This document shows, in pieces, positions 21,600-34,021 of a stretch of DNA of 64,000 nt; the first letter of the stretch is position 1, and the number at the start of each line of letters is the position of its first letter. This DNA is from Lepraria neglecta (taxonomy: Eukaryota; Ascomycota; Lecanoromycetes; Lecanorales; Stereocaulaceae). The position numbers and the translations under genes are program-made. The notes under the pieces were generated by a model, which saw only the letters and a program-made list of their open reading frames with translations, had not been told where the DNA came from and did not search any database. The stretch spans positions 1,674,001 to 1,738,000 of the forward strand of contig CM065648.1 of assembly GCA_033220425.1 (NCBI GenBank), in the 5' to 3' direction.

Positions 21600-24500
21600 G
21601 CATAAGGAGATTAATATATTATTCCCCAAACAACAATTATATTCCGCCTAATACTATACTTATATTATTATACTAGTGAATATTAATAGATAGCGGACTG
21701 TAGCGATAATAGATAGCGGAGCTACAGGAAATTTTATCTCAAGGAACTTAGTGGACTTAAGCGGCCTACTAACCCGAAAGAAGAAATTATCTTACGAGCT
21801 ACGCCTGGCCGACAGGTTAGTATTCTTAACAGGAAAAGTAGAGGAGGAAATACTCTCCCTACTAGTAATAATTCAGTAATACTATAAGGAGATTATATTC
21901 GACATAGTTAGGATAGCTACTTATAATATCATTTTAGGAATACCTTGGTTAAATAAATATAACCTAGAAATTAACTAGAAGATAAAAGTACTTAAATTCG
22001 GATGATCTAGAGACGTTACTAGTATTAGACCTATTAGTCGATAGTAGACGATAATAGATAAGAGAAAGAACCGAAGACCGGTCGAAGTATATATTACTTT
22101 ATTCTTAAATAATAAGAGCGACTTCTAGGAGAGAAGGCTCGACTCCTTAGTTACTAGTAAAGGTTAGTAGGATACTAAAGAGAGAGCTATTAAAGGGAAG
22201 GACGAACCTTCTACTATCCCTCGGGAATATAAACAGTAGGTATACCTATTCGAGGAAGAGACAAGCGCAAAAGCATTACCTAAGCACTAGCTATAGGATT
22301 ATAAGATCGAACTCGAACCTAGTAAGGCGCTAACATTTAGACCTATCTATATATTATCGGAAAAGGAACTTACTATACTTCGCGGCTATATCGATAAGAA
22401 TCTTAAGAAAGGATTTATTCAGGAATCTAAATTACTAGCAGGTTATCTAATCCTCTTCGCGCTGAAGAAGGACGGAAGTCTAAGGCTATACGTCGACTAT
22501 CGGAAGTTGAACGATATTACTATCAAGAATCGTTACCCTTTACCAAATATCAGCGAGCTACAGGATCGGCTCAGCAAGGCAAAGATATTTACGAAACTAG
22601 ATCTCAGGGGCGTATATAATCTAATCTGGATGAAAGAAGGTAAAGAATGGAAAACTGCCTTCCGGACTAGATATAGCTACTACGAGTATCTAGTGATACC
22701 GTTTGGACTTACCAACGCACTAGCAACCTACCAAGCACTTATTAATAACGTTATACGAGCATACTTAGATCGAACAGCGATAGCGTACCTCGACGACATC
22801 TTGATTTACTCTGAAAACAAGGAAGAACACGTTAAGTATATATAGGACATTATCGAATACCTGTCGCAAGCGGGACTTCTCCTTAAACCGGAAAAGTGCG
22901 AATTTTACAGGGACTCTATCGAGTTCCTAGGATTTGTAGTTAGTACAAAAGGTATTAGTATAAGCCTAGAAAAGATCAAAGCTATAGCGGAATGGTCTAT
23001 ACCACAGGACGTCAAAGTAGTACAAAGTTTCTTAGGATTTGCTAACTTTAATAGGAAGTTTATCGAGGGCTACTCAAAGAAAGCGCTTCTACTTATAGAT
23101 ATTACTAAAAAGGATATTAGATTTATATAGGGACAAGAATAATAGAAGTTATTTAATACGTTAAAAAAAGCATGTACGGATCTACTAGTACTCTGTACCT
23201 TTTAAGCTAACGAACCGGCTCGTATCGAAATAGACGCCTCGGATCTCGTAATAGGAGTGTACCTTTATTAAATGAAGGACTAAAAGTAGTATCCTATTAC
23301 CTACTTTTTACGAAAGATATTAGTAGTAGAACAAAACTACGATATATACGATAAAGAACTACTTGCCGTAGTATATATACTTTAAAATTGGAGAGTATAC
23401 GCAGAAAGCTACTCGGACCTAACCATCTTTACAGATTATAAGAATCTTCTTAACTTTATAACAACGAAAGAGTTAAATAGAAGATAAGTTAGATAGTTAG
23501 AACTACTCGGATAATATAAGTTCAAGATAACCTATACCCTAGGGAAAGATAATAGTCGAGTAGATACGCTTAGTAGGCGATCGGACTATATAGAAGAAAA
23601 GAACGTTACGGAACGACCAATCCTAAAGCGAGAAGCCGATAGATCATTGGTGCCACATCAGGTATTGGCAATGACCCTTCGTATATTAGGACCTAATATA
23701 ACTAACAGGATTATAAAGGCCTATAGCAACGATGTATTTGCAACAAAGCTACGACAGGATTAACTAGACTTAGTATTGCTTGAATATCAGGAAAAAACTT
23801 ACTTACCTAATGTATACGTTGAAGAAGTGATCAGGGATCACTACGATGACCTATTACAAGGTTACCCTAGAGTATCTAAGATAATAGAACTCCTAGGACG
23901 AGGATACGCAGCGCTGAAGCTTCGGACGCGCGTTAAACAATATATTAAAGAATGTATTCAATACCAGCAGAACAAGTCTGCATAATACGCCAAGTACGGG
24001 CAAATTCAGTTTACGCCTATACTAGAATCACTATAGGATAATATTATAATGGACTTTATAGTTAAACTACCACCTTCGAAGGATCCAGCTACGCAGGATA
24101 TCTTTGATTCAATTATGGTCATTATAGATAAACTAACGAAGTATACAATTATAATACCGTTCAAGGAGATATACAAAGCGGATCAATTAGCCTTTATACT
24201 ACTCGACAAGTTGATAAGGGATTATAGTATACCTAAGTCGATAATATCCGATAGAGACAAGCTATTCACTTCTAACTATTAGAGAACGCTAATCGCAGCG
24301 ATTGGAACTAAACTTCGGATATTAACGGTATACTATCTATAGACTAATAGATAGATAGAGCGTGCAAATCAAATAATAGAAGTATACTTAAGGTACTACG
24401 TGAACCTAAAACAAGATAATTAGGTTTCACTACTTCTAATAGTACAATTAGCGTATAACGACAAAAGGTTAGCCACGACAGGCCTAATACCATTCTTTAC

Positions 24501-25152
24501 CAACTATAGAAAGAACGTAAATATATTTCTACAAGTTAGGGACGGACCTAACGCGGAGAAAGCCTTAGTTAAGGCGGAAGAGCTAAAAAATTTGTATAAG
24601 GATATATAAAAAATAATCGAAAGCTTAAATAACAAGTTAAAGGAACAGGTTAATAGTAAAAGAAAGAATATTCCTCAGCTTAAGGAGGGGGATAAAGTAT
24701 ACCTCCTAATAAAAAATATAAGAATAATAAGACTAAGCAAGAAACTGGATTATATCAAGGTTAGACTATTCTTAATCAAGAAGGTAAAGGGGGCCGTTAA
24801 CTATAAACTCGAACTTCTACCTGACGCCAAAGTATATCCGGTATTCTATATCTTACTTCTAGAGCTAGCGGACTCTAATATACTACTCTAAGAAACGTTT
24901 TATTATAATATTAAGGAAGAAACAGAGTATAAGGTCAAGAGGATCCTAGATAGAAGAAATCAGTTCTATCTAGTTAAATAGAAAGGGTACAACGAAACGG
25001 AAAGTACCTGGGAACCTCTTAGGAACCTTGCAGGGAATTGCGGGGAACGCCTATAAGAGTTTTATCGGAGACAAGAGAAGACCAGTCAAAACTCTTAGGG
25101 CCCTCTAGGCCGGGGGGAGGTCGAACTGCTCAGAGCCGATATTGAATATTAA
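21600..25152 (+). pseudogene. pol: pol of element A (PR-RT-RNaseH-IN-chromodomain)
   Basis: The protease motif is near 21712-21735. RT has a clean stretch at 22507-22845 containing Y-L-D-D (22786-22797). RNase H lies about 23340-23585, the integrase zinc region at 23776-23985 and the integrase core from the Asp at 24052 to the Glu at 24379. The chromodomain is about 24925-25030. The frame ends with TAA at 25150-25152. It is less damaged than C, E or F: long windows are free of stops and the RT active site is intact. It is still interrupted many times and cannot be functional. The last 134 bp overlap the antisense ORF. Confidence 0.88.
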
Positions 25153-25545
25153 ACCGTCAGGGGTATCAGAAGGAAGGTCCTTATCCTTCTCTAACTCCTT
25201 AATATTCTATAACTCGTGCTTAACTAGTCTTTTCTCTTTATCCTAAACTCGATCGAATTACGATTAGAGGCGTATAAGTTTCGCCTGCGTTTCCTTTATT
25301 TCTAACCAAGTATTATTATAGACTTTCTTAATACGACGTATCTCGTCGACGGACACTACTAGGTTATACTTCTTGCCCGCTGCAATATAGTTAGAACAAC
25401 GGTCTAAACGGACGCCTACTAAGTATTACTTATTGCCCTTCGTACAGAGAGTATAAGGACGTATTATAAATCTGGATAATTCGCTAGAGAGCTCTTTACG
25501 ACGGACGATAGGATCTTTAGAACGAATATTTCGACGAGGAGGTAT
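25019..25545 (-). pseudogene. Antisense Zn2Cys6-like plus coiled-coil ORF of element A
   Basis: It is the same antisense frame as in B, between pol and the 3' LTR, with start position ATA at 25545 and stop TAA at 25021-25019. Of the six cysteine positions, two are still Cys and four read Tyr. One base is missing relative to C in a run of G near 25110-25120, which shifts the frame near the C-terminus. The product differs markedly from B outside the cysteine and C-terminal blocks, so the antisense ORF seems to diverge faster than RT. Confidence 0.68.
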
Positions 25546-25593
25546 AAAGGATAGATGGTTTCTCGGGACGAGAAATCTAGAGGAGGGGGCTAG

Positions 25594-26020
25594 TGTTAGA
25601 ACCGCCGGTTCTAACAGGACTGTCCTGTAGGACAAGGTACTATAGACAGGACTAGCAGCTATAGCGATGAGCGCAACGAGCGCCGTGCGCTCATGGCGCT
25701 CAAGAATGATGAGCGCAATGAGCGCCGTGCGCTCATAGCGCTTATAGAATGCTTGGCAGGATTTCTTATGTCTATATATACGGGGCTTTGCCCGTTGCTT
25801 GGAATAGTGTGTTTAACTTGGTAAACCATTACTTGGTTAATCTTCCTGGTACTCCTTGCACTATACTTTACTAGTTATCAATATAGAACGTATTGATTAC
25901 CTTCAACCACAAAGACTGCCATTCTACCTGAGTGACTCCTCTCCTACAGAAGCATAAGACATCCACATCCATGCCCGGTTATCGCACCGTTAGGTAAACG
26001 ATCGGACGTGGGTCGTAACA
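25594..26020 (+). repeat. 3' LTR of element A
   Basis: It is 427 bp, identical in length to the 5' LTR, begins TGTTAGAACC and ends GTCGTAACA. It is followed by AGCTA, the second copy of the target duplication, and then by the interrupted cargo gene. Confidence 0.94.
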
Positions 26021-26025
26021 AGCTA

Positions 26026-26400
26026 TATCGTATTAGTATAATTCTCGTATCTATAGGAGTGGAAGTATATATAATTCGCGCCTCTTCTTGTTCTAGGGTC
26101 TTCTTTACGTCGATATCTCTATAACCTAGTACTTAACCGAGGTTAGCAGCCAGCTTTCTCTATATCCTACCTATTAGTTTACTAAGTAGTATATTCTAGT
26201 AAATATTTAGCTATAGCGAGTAGCCTCCTATATCTAAAATACTTATAATAGTAGCCTTTATAAAGTACTTGGCCTGATCTATTACAGGTTTATATACCTT
26301 GGTCGACGTATAGCTAGGCCTCCTATTTATTTTTCCCTAGAGAAGCCGTATCTCTATATACTAGGGGGATAATATACGTATTAAGGAAGAGGAGCTCGAG
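26026..26400 (-). pseudogene. DUF6532-like cargo gene, N-terminal part
   Basis: On the minus strand the translation contains IIDQAKYFIKATII-like and LGYRDIDVKKTLEQ segments and reaches the insertion site of element A at 26025. After removal of A it joins the segment at 12898 in a neighbouring frame, so a one-base indel or a lost intron lies near the junction. Gln and Trp codons read as stops. The family call rests on the C-terminal part. Confidence 0.4.
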
Positions 26401-27100
26401 GATACTATAGAGCGAGAGTAGGAGGTCGAGGATATCTCGGAGCGAGAGTTACGGGATAACTGGTTCCGAGAGGAAGGTAAGGGCGCTGGCGACGTAGAAG
26501 GCCTCTTATATACATTTAGTAAGGAGGATAATAACTATAACTAGTTAGCTAAGGTATTTCGCGCTGTATAAACTGTAGATAGATATAGGTACCGTGCGTT
26601 GTATTTGCGGAGGCGCGTAGATATCCCTCTCTAGACTATTATATCTATTATTTGTTCGTCGTCGTTTACTACTAGGTTACCGAATATCGTTACTATTACT
26701 AGACGTATCGCCCTAGTCTCCGTAGTAGTCCTTATTCACGCCGTTAGTCTTAAAGCAATAGGGAAGGAAATATACGCTCGATAGACTATATACTTCTTCT
26801 CCTACTCTCTAGCCGTTATTCTCTTACTATAAGCTATACTAATTATATAGGGTAGATAGGAGCTAATATTAATAAACTTAGATACAAAATATAATTAGGA
26901 TATAAAGGATATATAGGTATAAGAAATAGCGAGAATAGTGGATTAAAACAAAGGGTTATTAGTATATTAATAGACTAGTATTAGCCGACTCGGTCTAGCT
27001 TAATCCGGCTTGGCCCAAGCTCCGCCCTAGCTCCGTCCAAGTATACTTAGGCCCTTATTATTTCAGTTAATAGAATATATAATAATATTTATATTAGTAA
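26401..27100. repeat. Degenerate transposon interior with CCAAGCTCCGCC tract
   Basis: No gene was identified. At 26985-27055 there is a GC-rich tract of CTTGGCCCAAGCTCCGCC-like repeats, inverted relative to the tracts at 29220 and 44070. A plus-strand acidic stretch near 26380-26530 (EEELED-like) is too short and damaged to call. Confidence 0.4.
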
Positions 27101-27159
27101 GTATATATTCTATTACTATAACTCCTATTATTAGTAGTATAATATTCAGCCGAGACTAT

Positions 27160-28440
27160 TACTTATATTTTGGCCTGTCGCGGTTACTAATATTATTATC
27201 TAGATCCTCCTGAAAGTAGTCTATTAGAGTAGTATATCGTATTATTTCTATTGCTACGCGAAATAAGCCGGCCTTTAGATACTAGATACTCTCGATATAC
27301 TATAGCCGTATTAGTAATCTATCTTTAATATAGAGAGATACTTTATTAAAAGGGAATAAGGGTAATAACGGCTAGAACGTAGAGTAGTAATATACTTTAG
27401 GAGTCGAATATACTAGAGAGTATAGTTCCGCTACTACTAGAAAATTAGTTATATATATTAACTTCTCGGTACTAGTAAGACGTTGCGTAAGAAGCTTCTC
27501 CAAGAATTTAACCTTGCCGCTACGTTAGTAGAGCTTAGCAGCTCGCTTGTACTATAGAAAGGTCTTATCGTCTAGATACTACTTTAACTTCTACCCTTCG
27601 CTAATCGTATAGGCTAACCGCTATTCTCTTACCAAGTCTACTATATCTAGCGAATCCGCCAGACCGCGCAGTCGATTTGCCATCCTAAGTACTATACGAT
27701 TGCCTACGTGCGAAGCTGGTCTATTTGAGCCACCTTTAACCTAGTCCTTTTGGCCTTCTCTCGCTTTTAAGTAAGGTCCTTAATAACGCCGGTATAGAGG
27801 TCCTAGATCTTTTCCTTTAGCGGCGAGGGGATAATATATTATACTAGTTAGATATATAGGTCTAATAGCCTAATTAGTTCCTTACCAAATAGTAGGGTTT
27901 TATAGATTCGTCTATTAAGAAATAATAGTAGTATTTTAGGCAAATACTCTTCTACCTCTATAAGCTTAGTTATCTTTTAGGTAATAGTCTTATCCTACTA
28001 CTCTCTTTCCTTAATATTTAAATAGTTCTTAAATATACCTCCCTATCTCTCTATAAATACTTATTAGTTCTTATAGTATTTAAATTTCTTCTATAACTAG
28101 CCGGATCGCTATAGGTAACTCGTAGAACCTATTAAATCGCTAAGGGAGGTATCTATAGATATTCTTAAGAGGACCTATTTAAATATTCGGTTGTCGTTAT
28201 AGAAGCCTAGAAGGTTTAAATAAGTACTAGGGGCAAGGTCTTTGAATTTGTCTTTTAAGACCCCTGGTAAATTAGTTAATAGTAGTAGTAGCGTATTGGA
28301 GAAGGTAGGCGACGTACTATCTACCCTAGTTAATACCGTCTAGGGCTTATATATATTCAGTTCCGTGACTATTTTATACAAATTTGGAGCCGTAGTACAG
28401 AGTATATATATTTACTCTAGCTTCGGTTTCTAATCCTCGT
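27160..28440 (-). pseudogene. Unknown cargo gene, copy 1 of a duplicated pair
   Basis: The minus-strand translation is dominated by helices and basic residues. It includes LNLLGFYNDNRIFK (about 28205), LPKILLLFLNRR (about 27930), SLDIVDLVREQRLAY (about 27640) and LYIKDRLLIRLQYIE (about 27310). The same order appears in the second copy at 29820-31120, about 2.68 kb away, with clear amino-acid similarity and many synonymous or RIP-type differences. I recognise no domain. Stops are at positions expected for Gln or Trp. The duplicated gene lies on the strand opposite to the transposase. Confidence 0.5.
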
Positions 28441-28500
28441 TAATAACGATATCGTAAACGTCCTTAGCTACTAAGTACTAGTACCGCTTCAGGTAGCTAG

Positions 28501-29190
28501 TATAGTCATTCTGGAAAGTATAATATTAATTTTGAAGTTTTTCCGATCTTCTTCGAAAGCCTTATATAGCCTAGATCGTAATATCTCTCCGATAGTTAGT
28601 ATTTTTACTCCTGAAGCTATATATACCGGTACAAGTAGATATATAAATAGATGCTTGGGCGGTCTAACACCAGGGCTAGCAGGCCTAGAAAGGCTACAAC
28701 AGGTGCCCCAGCGCTAGAAAACTCCCATGCCTAGGCGGTATAGACCTAGAGTGTAGATAGGCTATATATAGGCTATATATAAGATGCGGGTGGGCGGGAA
28801 AGAACTACTATAGCTCTAAAAGAGATAAACTCGACTAAAGAGCTAACTACTGGTAGGATACTCATATAAATAGTGCTCTTAGGATGTACAGATCTCTCGC
28901 TATAGCCTATAGTTATGGCGTATAGCTAAAACCGTATCTAATTATAAGATATACTAACCTATAGTCCTACTATAGCGAATAGTTAATAGTATAGGACCGA
29001 TCTTCTACTTCCGGCTATAAATATATAAGATCTTCAAATTCTAGAGAGAGTGTATAGTCAAGTCTAGCTAGAGTAGACTGGGTCTATTAACTATCTAAGC
29101 TTCTTAGCCAAAGTCGGTAGTATTAGCTATTAATTTAATAATCTTAAACAAGTTAATTAGCTACTATATAGTATAGGTACTTGTAGAGAT
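28501..29190. other. Spacer in large transposon, no gene seen
   Basis: This stretch is AT-rich with a GC-richer patch at 28645-28800 that contains GCTTGGGCGG, one of the dispersed transposon motifs. A short plus-strand open stretch at 28532-28717 has no recognisable product. Confidence 0.4.
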
Positions 29191-29440
29191 ACTGATTACG
29201 AGAGGTAGAGGTAATATCGCCACCGCGTATTATAGGCGGAGCTGGGGCCAAGCTTGGGCCAAGCTGGGGCGTAGTTTAGGCCAAGTAGTAGCGGAGCTGG
29301 CGACGACCTAGGACGGAACCCTGGCTTGGGTCTTGGGCCAAGCTTATCTATAGCGACGACTTTATTCCTATAAATAATAATGTAGCTTATAGATATTAGT
29401 TTCGATTCAATATCTATTCGTATTGGAACCATATAGGCTG
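29190..29440 (+). repeat. Direct repeat with GGGCCAAGCT tract, copy 1
   Basis: It begins GAGAGGTAGAGGTAATATCGC, runs through GGAGCTGGGGCCAAGCTTGG repeats and ends in an AT-rich stretch. A second copy in the same orientation lies at 44015-44270. Confidence 0.6.
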
Positions 29441-29819
29441 CTTCTAATAGAGTCAACCGCTATTAATATACTAAATTATAGGGTTTGGCGCCGACAGTAC
29501 CGAATTAGGCTAGTAACCTCTTATATATTAACACCCGCATCTAGTATCTTAATATCTTCAGGCTTTAATTCGTATACCTTATTAATAAATATTAACTTCT
29601 TCTCTACCCTTACTATAACGGCCTTCTTATCTAGCGAATCTTCTTAGAGAAACTTCTATATAGTATATTCCCGCTTTTAGCCTATCTAATATATTCTCTT
29701 ATATACCTACCTATCTATCCCTAAAGAGTAATAGATATTGAACTTGACGAGGTTGTTAGCTATAGTAAGTGTGAATCCTACGGCTATAACTCCCGTTACC
29801 GCTATTAGAATATATGGCC

Positions 29820-31120
29820 GGAAGTCCTACTTATATTTGGGCTTGGCGAGGTTATTGTTATTAGAGTCGAGATACTCCTGAAAGCTATCTACTAGAGCTT
29901 TATATATCTCTAGCTTGGTCCTACTATAGAAAAAGCCGACTATAATATATAATACTCTCTCGATATACTATAGTTATATTAGTAATCTATCTTTAATATA
30001 GAGAGATACTTTATTAAAAGGGAATAGGGGTAAAGATAGTAGAGATATAGAGTAGAAATATACTTTAGAAGAAGACGAATATACTAGAGAGAGTAGTTCC
30101 GCGATAATAGGAAAGTCGGTTATATATACTAACTTCTTATTAGAAGGGAGTATTTATATAAGGAGATTCTCTAGGAAAGCGACCTTACTACTCCCTTTGC
30201 AGATCTTAGTAACTCGCTTACGCTATAGGGATTTCTTATTATTCAGCTACTATTTCATCTTCTACGCTTCGTTAAATATATACGCTAAACGCTATACCCT
30301 GACTAAGTCTACTATACCTAGTAGATCTGCCAGTACGCGTAAGCGATATATTAACGTTAGGACTATTTTATTCGCTAAGAGCGGAGCTGTACCTAGGGAG
30401 CTATTCTTTACCCAGTCCCTCCGTATCTTCTCTTACTCCTTAGTAAGGTCGTTAATAATCTAGGTATAGATATCCTAGATCTTGGTCTTCAGCGGCGGCG
30501 GGGTAGTATATTCTACTATTTTTATATATAGGTCCGGTAGCTTAAGTAGTTCCTTACTAAATAGTAGGGTTTTATTAGTTCGTCTAATTAGAAATAATAG
30601 TAGTATTTTAGGGAAATACTCTTCCGCCTCTAAAAGCTTGTTTCTCTTTTTAGTAATAGTCTTCTTCTACTACCCTTTATTATTTATATTTAGATAGCTT
30701 ATAAATACCTTTCTCTATCTCTCTATAAACGCTAATCTATAATTATAGTATTAGGATTCGTCCTTCTTTAACTAGCTCGGTCGCTTAAGGTAAGATATAG
30801 AACCTATAAAGTCACCGGGGAAGGTATTAATAGGTATCCCCGAGAGGAACTATTTATATAGTCGGTCGTCGTTATAGAAGCCCGGATATTCGCCGAAGTT
30901 AGTATCTCTAAGATCCGCGAATTTGCTATTAAGTCCCCTAATAAACGTTATAACGTTAGTAGTAGCGTTTTTCTACCTATAGGCTTCGTTAAAGATAATA
31001 CGACTGTGATATACCCTATATTAACTATTGAATTTTCTCCCTATTCGTTTTTTTCCCGTGATTTAGACCTATATCTTCGATAGGTTTTCATTTATAAGTT
31101 TCTTATAAGACTATAGAGTT
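29820..31120 (-). pseudogene. Unknown cargo gene, copy 2 of a duplicated pair
   Basis: It is a paralogue of 27160-28440 in the same orientation. Matching blocks are GFYNDDRLYK (about 30880), FPKILLLFLIRR (about 30600), LLGIVDLVRV (about 30310) and SLYIKDRLLI (about 29990). A Leu-rich helix follows, with EYLDSN at about 29870. The stop density is similar to copy 1. Its 5' end is unclear; similarity fades near 31100. Two diverged copies of one gene inside a transposon suggest a role useful to the element or a capture followed by duplication, but no function can be stated. Confidence 0.5.
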
Positions 31121-32540
31121 ATAATATAGAAGATATAAGTCTATCCTAGTTTTGGCTTCTAGTTATCGCCTATAATAATATTATTATAGTCCCTTTTACG
31201 ATTAAATTAGTATTGCTTCAGGGCGAGGGGGGCCTAGTTCTAGATTAGGACAATCTTGACCTTGTATTTTCCCCCGCTTTTTCTAAACGTCTTATAGATT
31301 TCGTTAATCTATATACTAATATTTCCTAGAGGGATGATTAAAAGAATAGGCCCGCGCTTCGGCTTAAGCTAAGAGGTATATAAGGTTTCTATATATAGAT
31401 AGGGAAAGGGTAGATTAGGCTGGCCGGGATAGACGGTATTACTTAGCTATTTATAGCTCTCCCCCGAGGGTTAATAGTACTTATAAGCTATTTCGCTATT
31501 CTTGACTCTCGATATATCGATTTTATACTATATAATATCTAGGAATATCTCGAAATAGCAGACGAAAAGCTTAGTGAATATCTAGAGTAGGCTAAGTTAG
31601 CCTGAGCTCCGCCCTAGCTTGGCCCAAGCCCGGTATAAGCTTTTATACCTGGGTATACAGAAGGGTATATACCTTACCTAGTCCTATATTATTAGTAAGC
31701 TAACCTCCCTTATATTCGCCCCTCTCGTAGAAAATTATCTAGAAATCTACGATAAGTTAATATTTATATAGGGTGACCTCGAGGCTAATAATCTTGACCA
31801 TAATAGCTTGATTAGTCTTGTTCGGTGGATGTCCGACGATTTCACAATCTCGAACCTAGTTATCCTCGTCCTACTACTCGTAAAGTAGGGAATTCTATAT
31901 CGCTATAAATCTAGATAAAACATTAGCCAATAGCCAAGTTTAGTAGATATAATATATACTATTTCTATAGGGCTTTATGATTATTATTATCCTCCTCCTC
32001 GCTATTATCTATAAAAATCGAGCTTTTATTATTACCTATAGTATTATCTTTATTGATAGTTATATTCTTTATACTAAATAGCGACTCTAGTAGCTTTAGT
32101 ATTACGATTAATAACCGCGAAGCGCTCTTATTTTCTTTTTTACTCCCCTCCTTACTACTTATATTATAGTCTAGATCGAAGGATAAGGAATAGCCTATAC
32201 GACGTGTACGGCGTATACGGCGTAAGGGAGGATAGATAGTATCTTCGTTATCTTTACTAGAGGGATCCTTTTGCGGGGATAGAGTTCTCGGCTATTAACC
32301 TTAGTATAATAGTAGCTTGGCTTTTCTAGACCCTAGAGACGTTAATCGCGAAGTACTATATAGGTCTAGGATGATTATAATAACCTACTATCCTTTGCCT
32401 ATAAGCCTTCCATATACCCTATTACCTGACTATCTCCTTTAGACGAAGGAGCTTTCTTCTTAGACGCCTATACCTTAGGCGAGACTAGCCTAGATTTCTC
32501 CTTATTTAACTTATATAATTTCGAGAGGTAGTAGAAAGAG
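31121..32540. other. Degenerate transposon interior, no gene assigned
   Basis: It contains the CTCCGCCCTAGCTTGGCCCA tract at 31600-31640, inverted relative to the tract at 29220, and AT-rich sequence with short open stretches on both strands. I could not connect them into a gene. Confidence 0.4.
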
Positions 32541-33282
32541 AGATATAGATCTAATTATAGTATTAGCTTGGCCACGATATTATATAGAAAAGAATTATAT
32601 ACCTAGGCTAATCCGGCCTTCCGCTACCGGTAAAAGGATCTAAAAGAGATTCTCGTAGCGTCGCTGGCCTTATATATACCGAATAGTATTATAGAGATAT
32701 CGGTCGTTTATAATAGACTTTAGGGTCTTAAGTAGCCTAGTAACCAAGCGCTTGTTACTATCTTTTATAAGATTATTAGCCTTAAAGAGTTCGAGTAATA
32801 CTATAAATAAGAGGTTACTAATCTCTAATTAGGACTCTAACTTCTGAACTCCGGGGTATTTCAGTATAGCGGCACTATAGATATACTAGTAGCTACTATC
32901 AGGACGACTACGGCGAATAATAATCCCTAGCTCGCTGATAGGTCGAACTGGCCCTTTATAGACAGCCGGTGAGGGTACGACGGACGTAGACGTCAATCTG
33001 GAATACTCCGATATAGCTATTCTCCTATACTTAGATTTTGCTTCGGGGTTAGGTTTAACCCTAAGTCGCTTCTCTAAGATTAGGTAGGAGACTAGGCTTT
33101 TCCCGGCCTAGAGTTTCTACTCGTCGGTAGCGTTCGGGTTAGTATTTAAATTATTAGCGAATTATTATACCTATTTTTTAGTAATCGCGGTCGACTTAGT
33201 TTAGTTAGTAGATCGGTAATTAGGAACGATTCTGTCTTCTAGCTCTAGTAAACCGGCTGCTCTAATCGCTGGCTCTAGCCAT
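32541..33282 (-). pseudogene. Unknown minus-strand ORF starting beside element I
   Basis: An ATG at 33282-33280 opens a minus-strand frame starting MARASD with a basic, Arg-rich N-terminus. Further helical segments follow in one frame or its neighbours: SYLILEKRLRVKPNPEAKS near 33080, LLFIVLLELFKANN near 32800 and NKRLVTRLLKTLKSII near 32740. Stops are of the RIP type. No family was recognised. Element I lies only 8 bp upstream of the ATG (target copy 33286-33290), so it separated this ORF from its promoter. Confidence 0.45.
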
Positions 33283-33290
33283 GCTATCCA

Positions 33291-33451
33291 TGTTATGGTT
33301 GCTGGTTGCTGGATTAGTAAGCGCTTACGCCCGGCCTCATGTATTTCTCCCGCTCAGGAGCTAAGAGAAACATAATACTCATTCAACCCTAATAACTCGT
33401 TCATTGTGATCTTTGCGCGTTGTATATTTCATCCTTACTGAGACCCTGCCA
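33291..33451 (+). repeat. 5' LTR of element I
   Basis: It is 161 bp, from TGTTATGGTTGC to ACCCTGCCA. It repeats TTGCTGG twice near the start. It is preceded by target copy ATCCA. Confidence 0.95.
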
Positions 33452-33452
33452 A

Positions 33453-33467
33453 TTGGTAGCAACGGCA
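33453..33467 (+). promoter_or_regulatory. tRNA-type primer-binding site of element I
   Basis: TTGGTAGCAACGGCA starts one base after the LTR. TGGTAGCAACGGC would pair with a tRNA 3' end GCCGUUGCUACCA. The same 13 bases flank the 5' LTR of element H on its own strand. The tRNA itself is not identified. Confidence 0.6.
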
Positions 33468-34021
33468 GTGTATTCATTCCCGCCGTACACCAGCCCTTAG
33501 GGCACCAGTCCTCCGCTGTCACGAATCATTAATCATTAAGCATCATTGATTCGCCGAGACAGCACCATCTTCCGCACCAATCACTTCCTGCAGATCGAAA
33601 CGGCCTACGCTACTAAGTTCGCCTTCATCTGCAACTATCCCTGCAATTCCACGCTATTAAAAGGCACCCGCTTGGTGTAGCTACAAATCACCAGTGTATC
33701 ACCGCACTATCACCACCACCGTCACCACTTCGGACCGAGCCGAGAACGCCTCATCCATTTCCGTCTGAACTACACTACAAGGCTACAAGAACTCTACTAC
33801 CTACGAAGCTATACCAGCGACCTTCTGCGTCAGCGTACTTTGCGTATAGCTCTACGCCAGCAAATTCTGTTAGGACGCTATTCTATATCCGGATTTCGCC
33901 CCTAACGCTTGGCGCGGTACGAATTTCTGCCGAAGAATTGAGTTACTAGATTATATTACCGCCTCTGCACCTTGCGTTAAACAAAGCTTTTCCTTTGACA
34001 CGAAAATACTATCTTTAATCA

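Larger units (their letters stand above)
12899..26020 (+). mobile_element. Ty3/Gypsy chromovirus, element A (contains element B)
   Basis: This is a plus-strand element with 427-bp LTRs at 12899-13325 and 25594-26020 and a 5-bp target duplication AGCTA (12894-12898, 26021-26025). Its gag is split by element B (13617-20162). Net length is about 6.6 kb. The order is LTR, gag, pol in the -1 frame, an antisense ORF and LTR. It is moderately RIP-mutated: RT keeps an open stretch of 113 codons with an intact Y-L-D-D box, but stops occur elsewhere. Confidence 0.93.
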
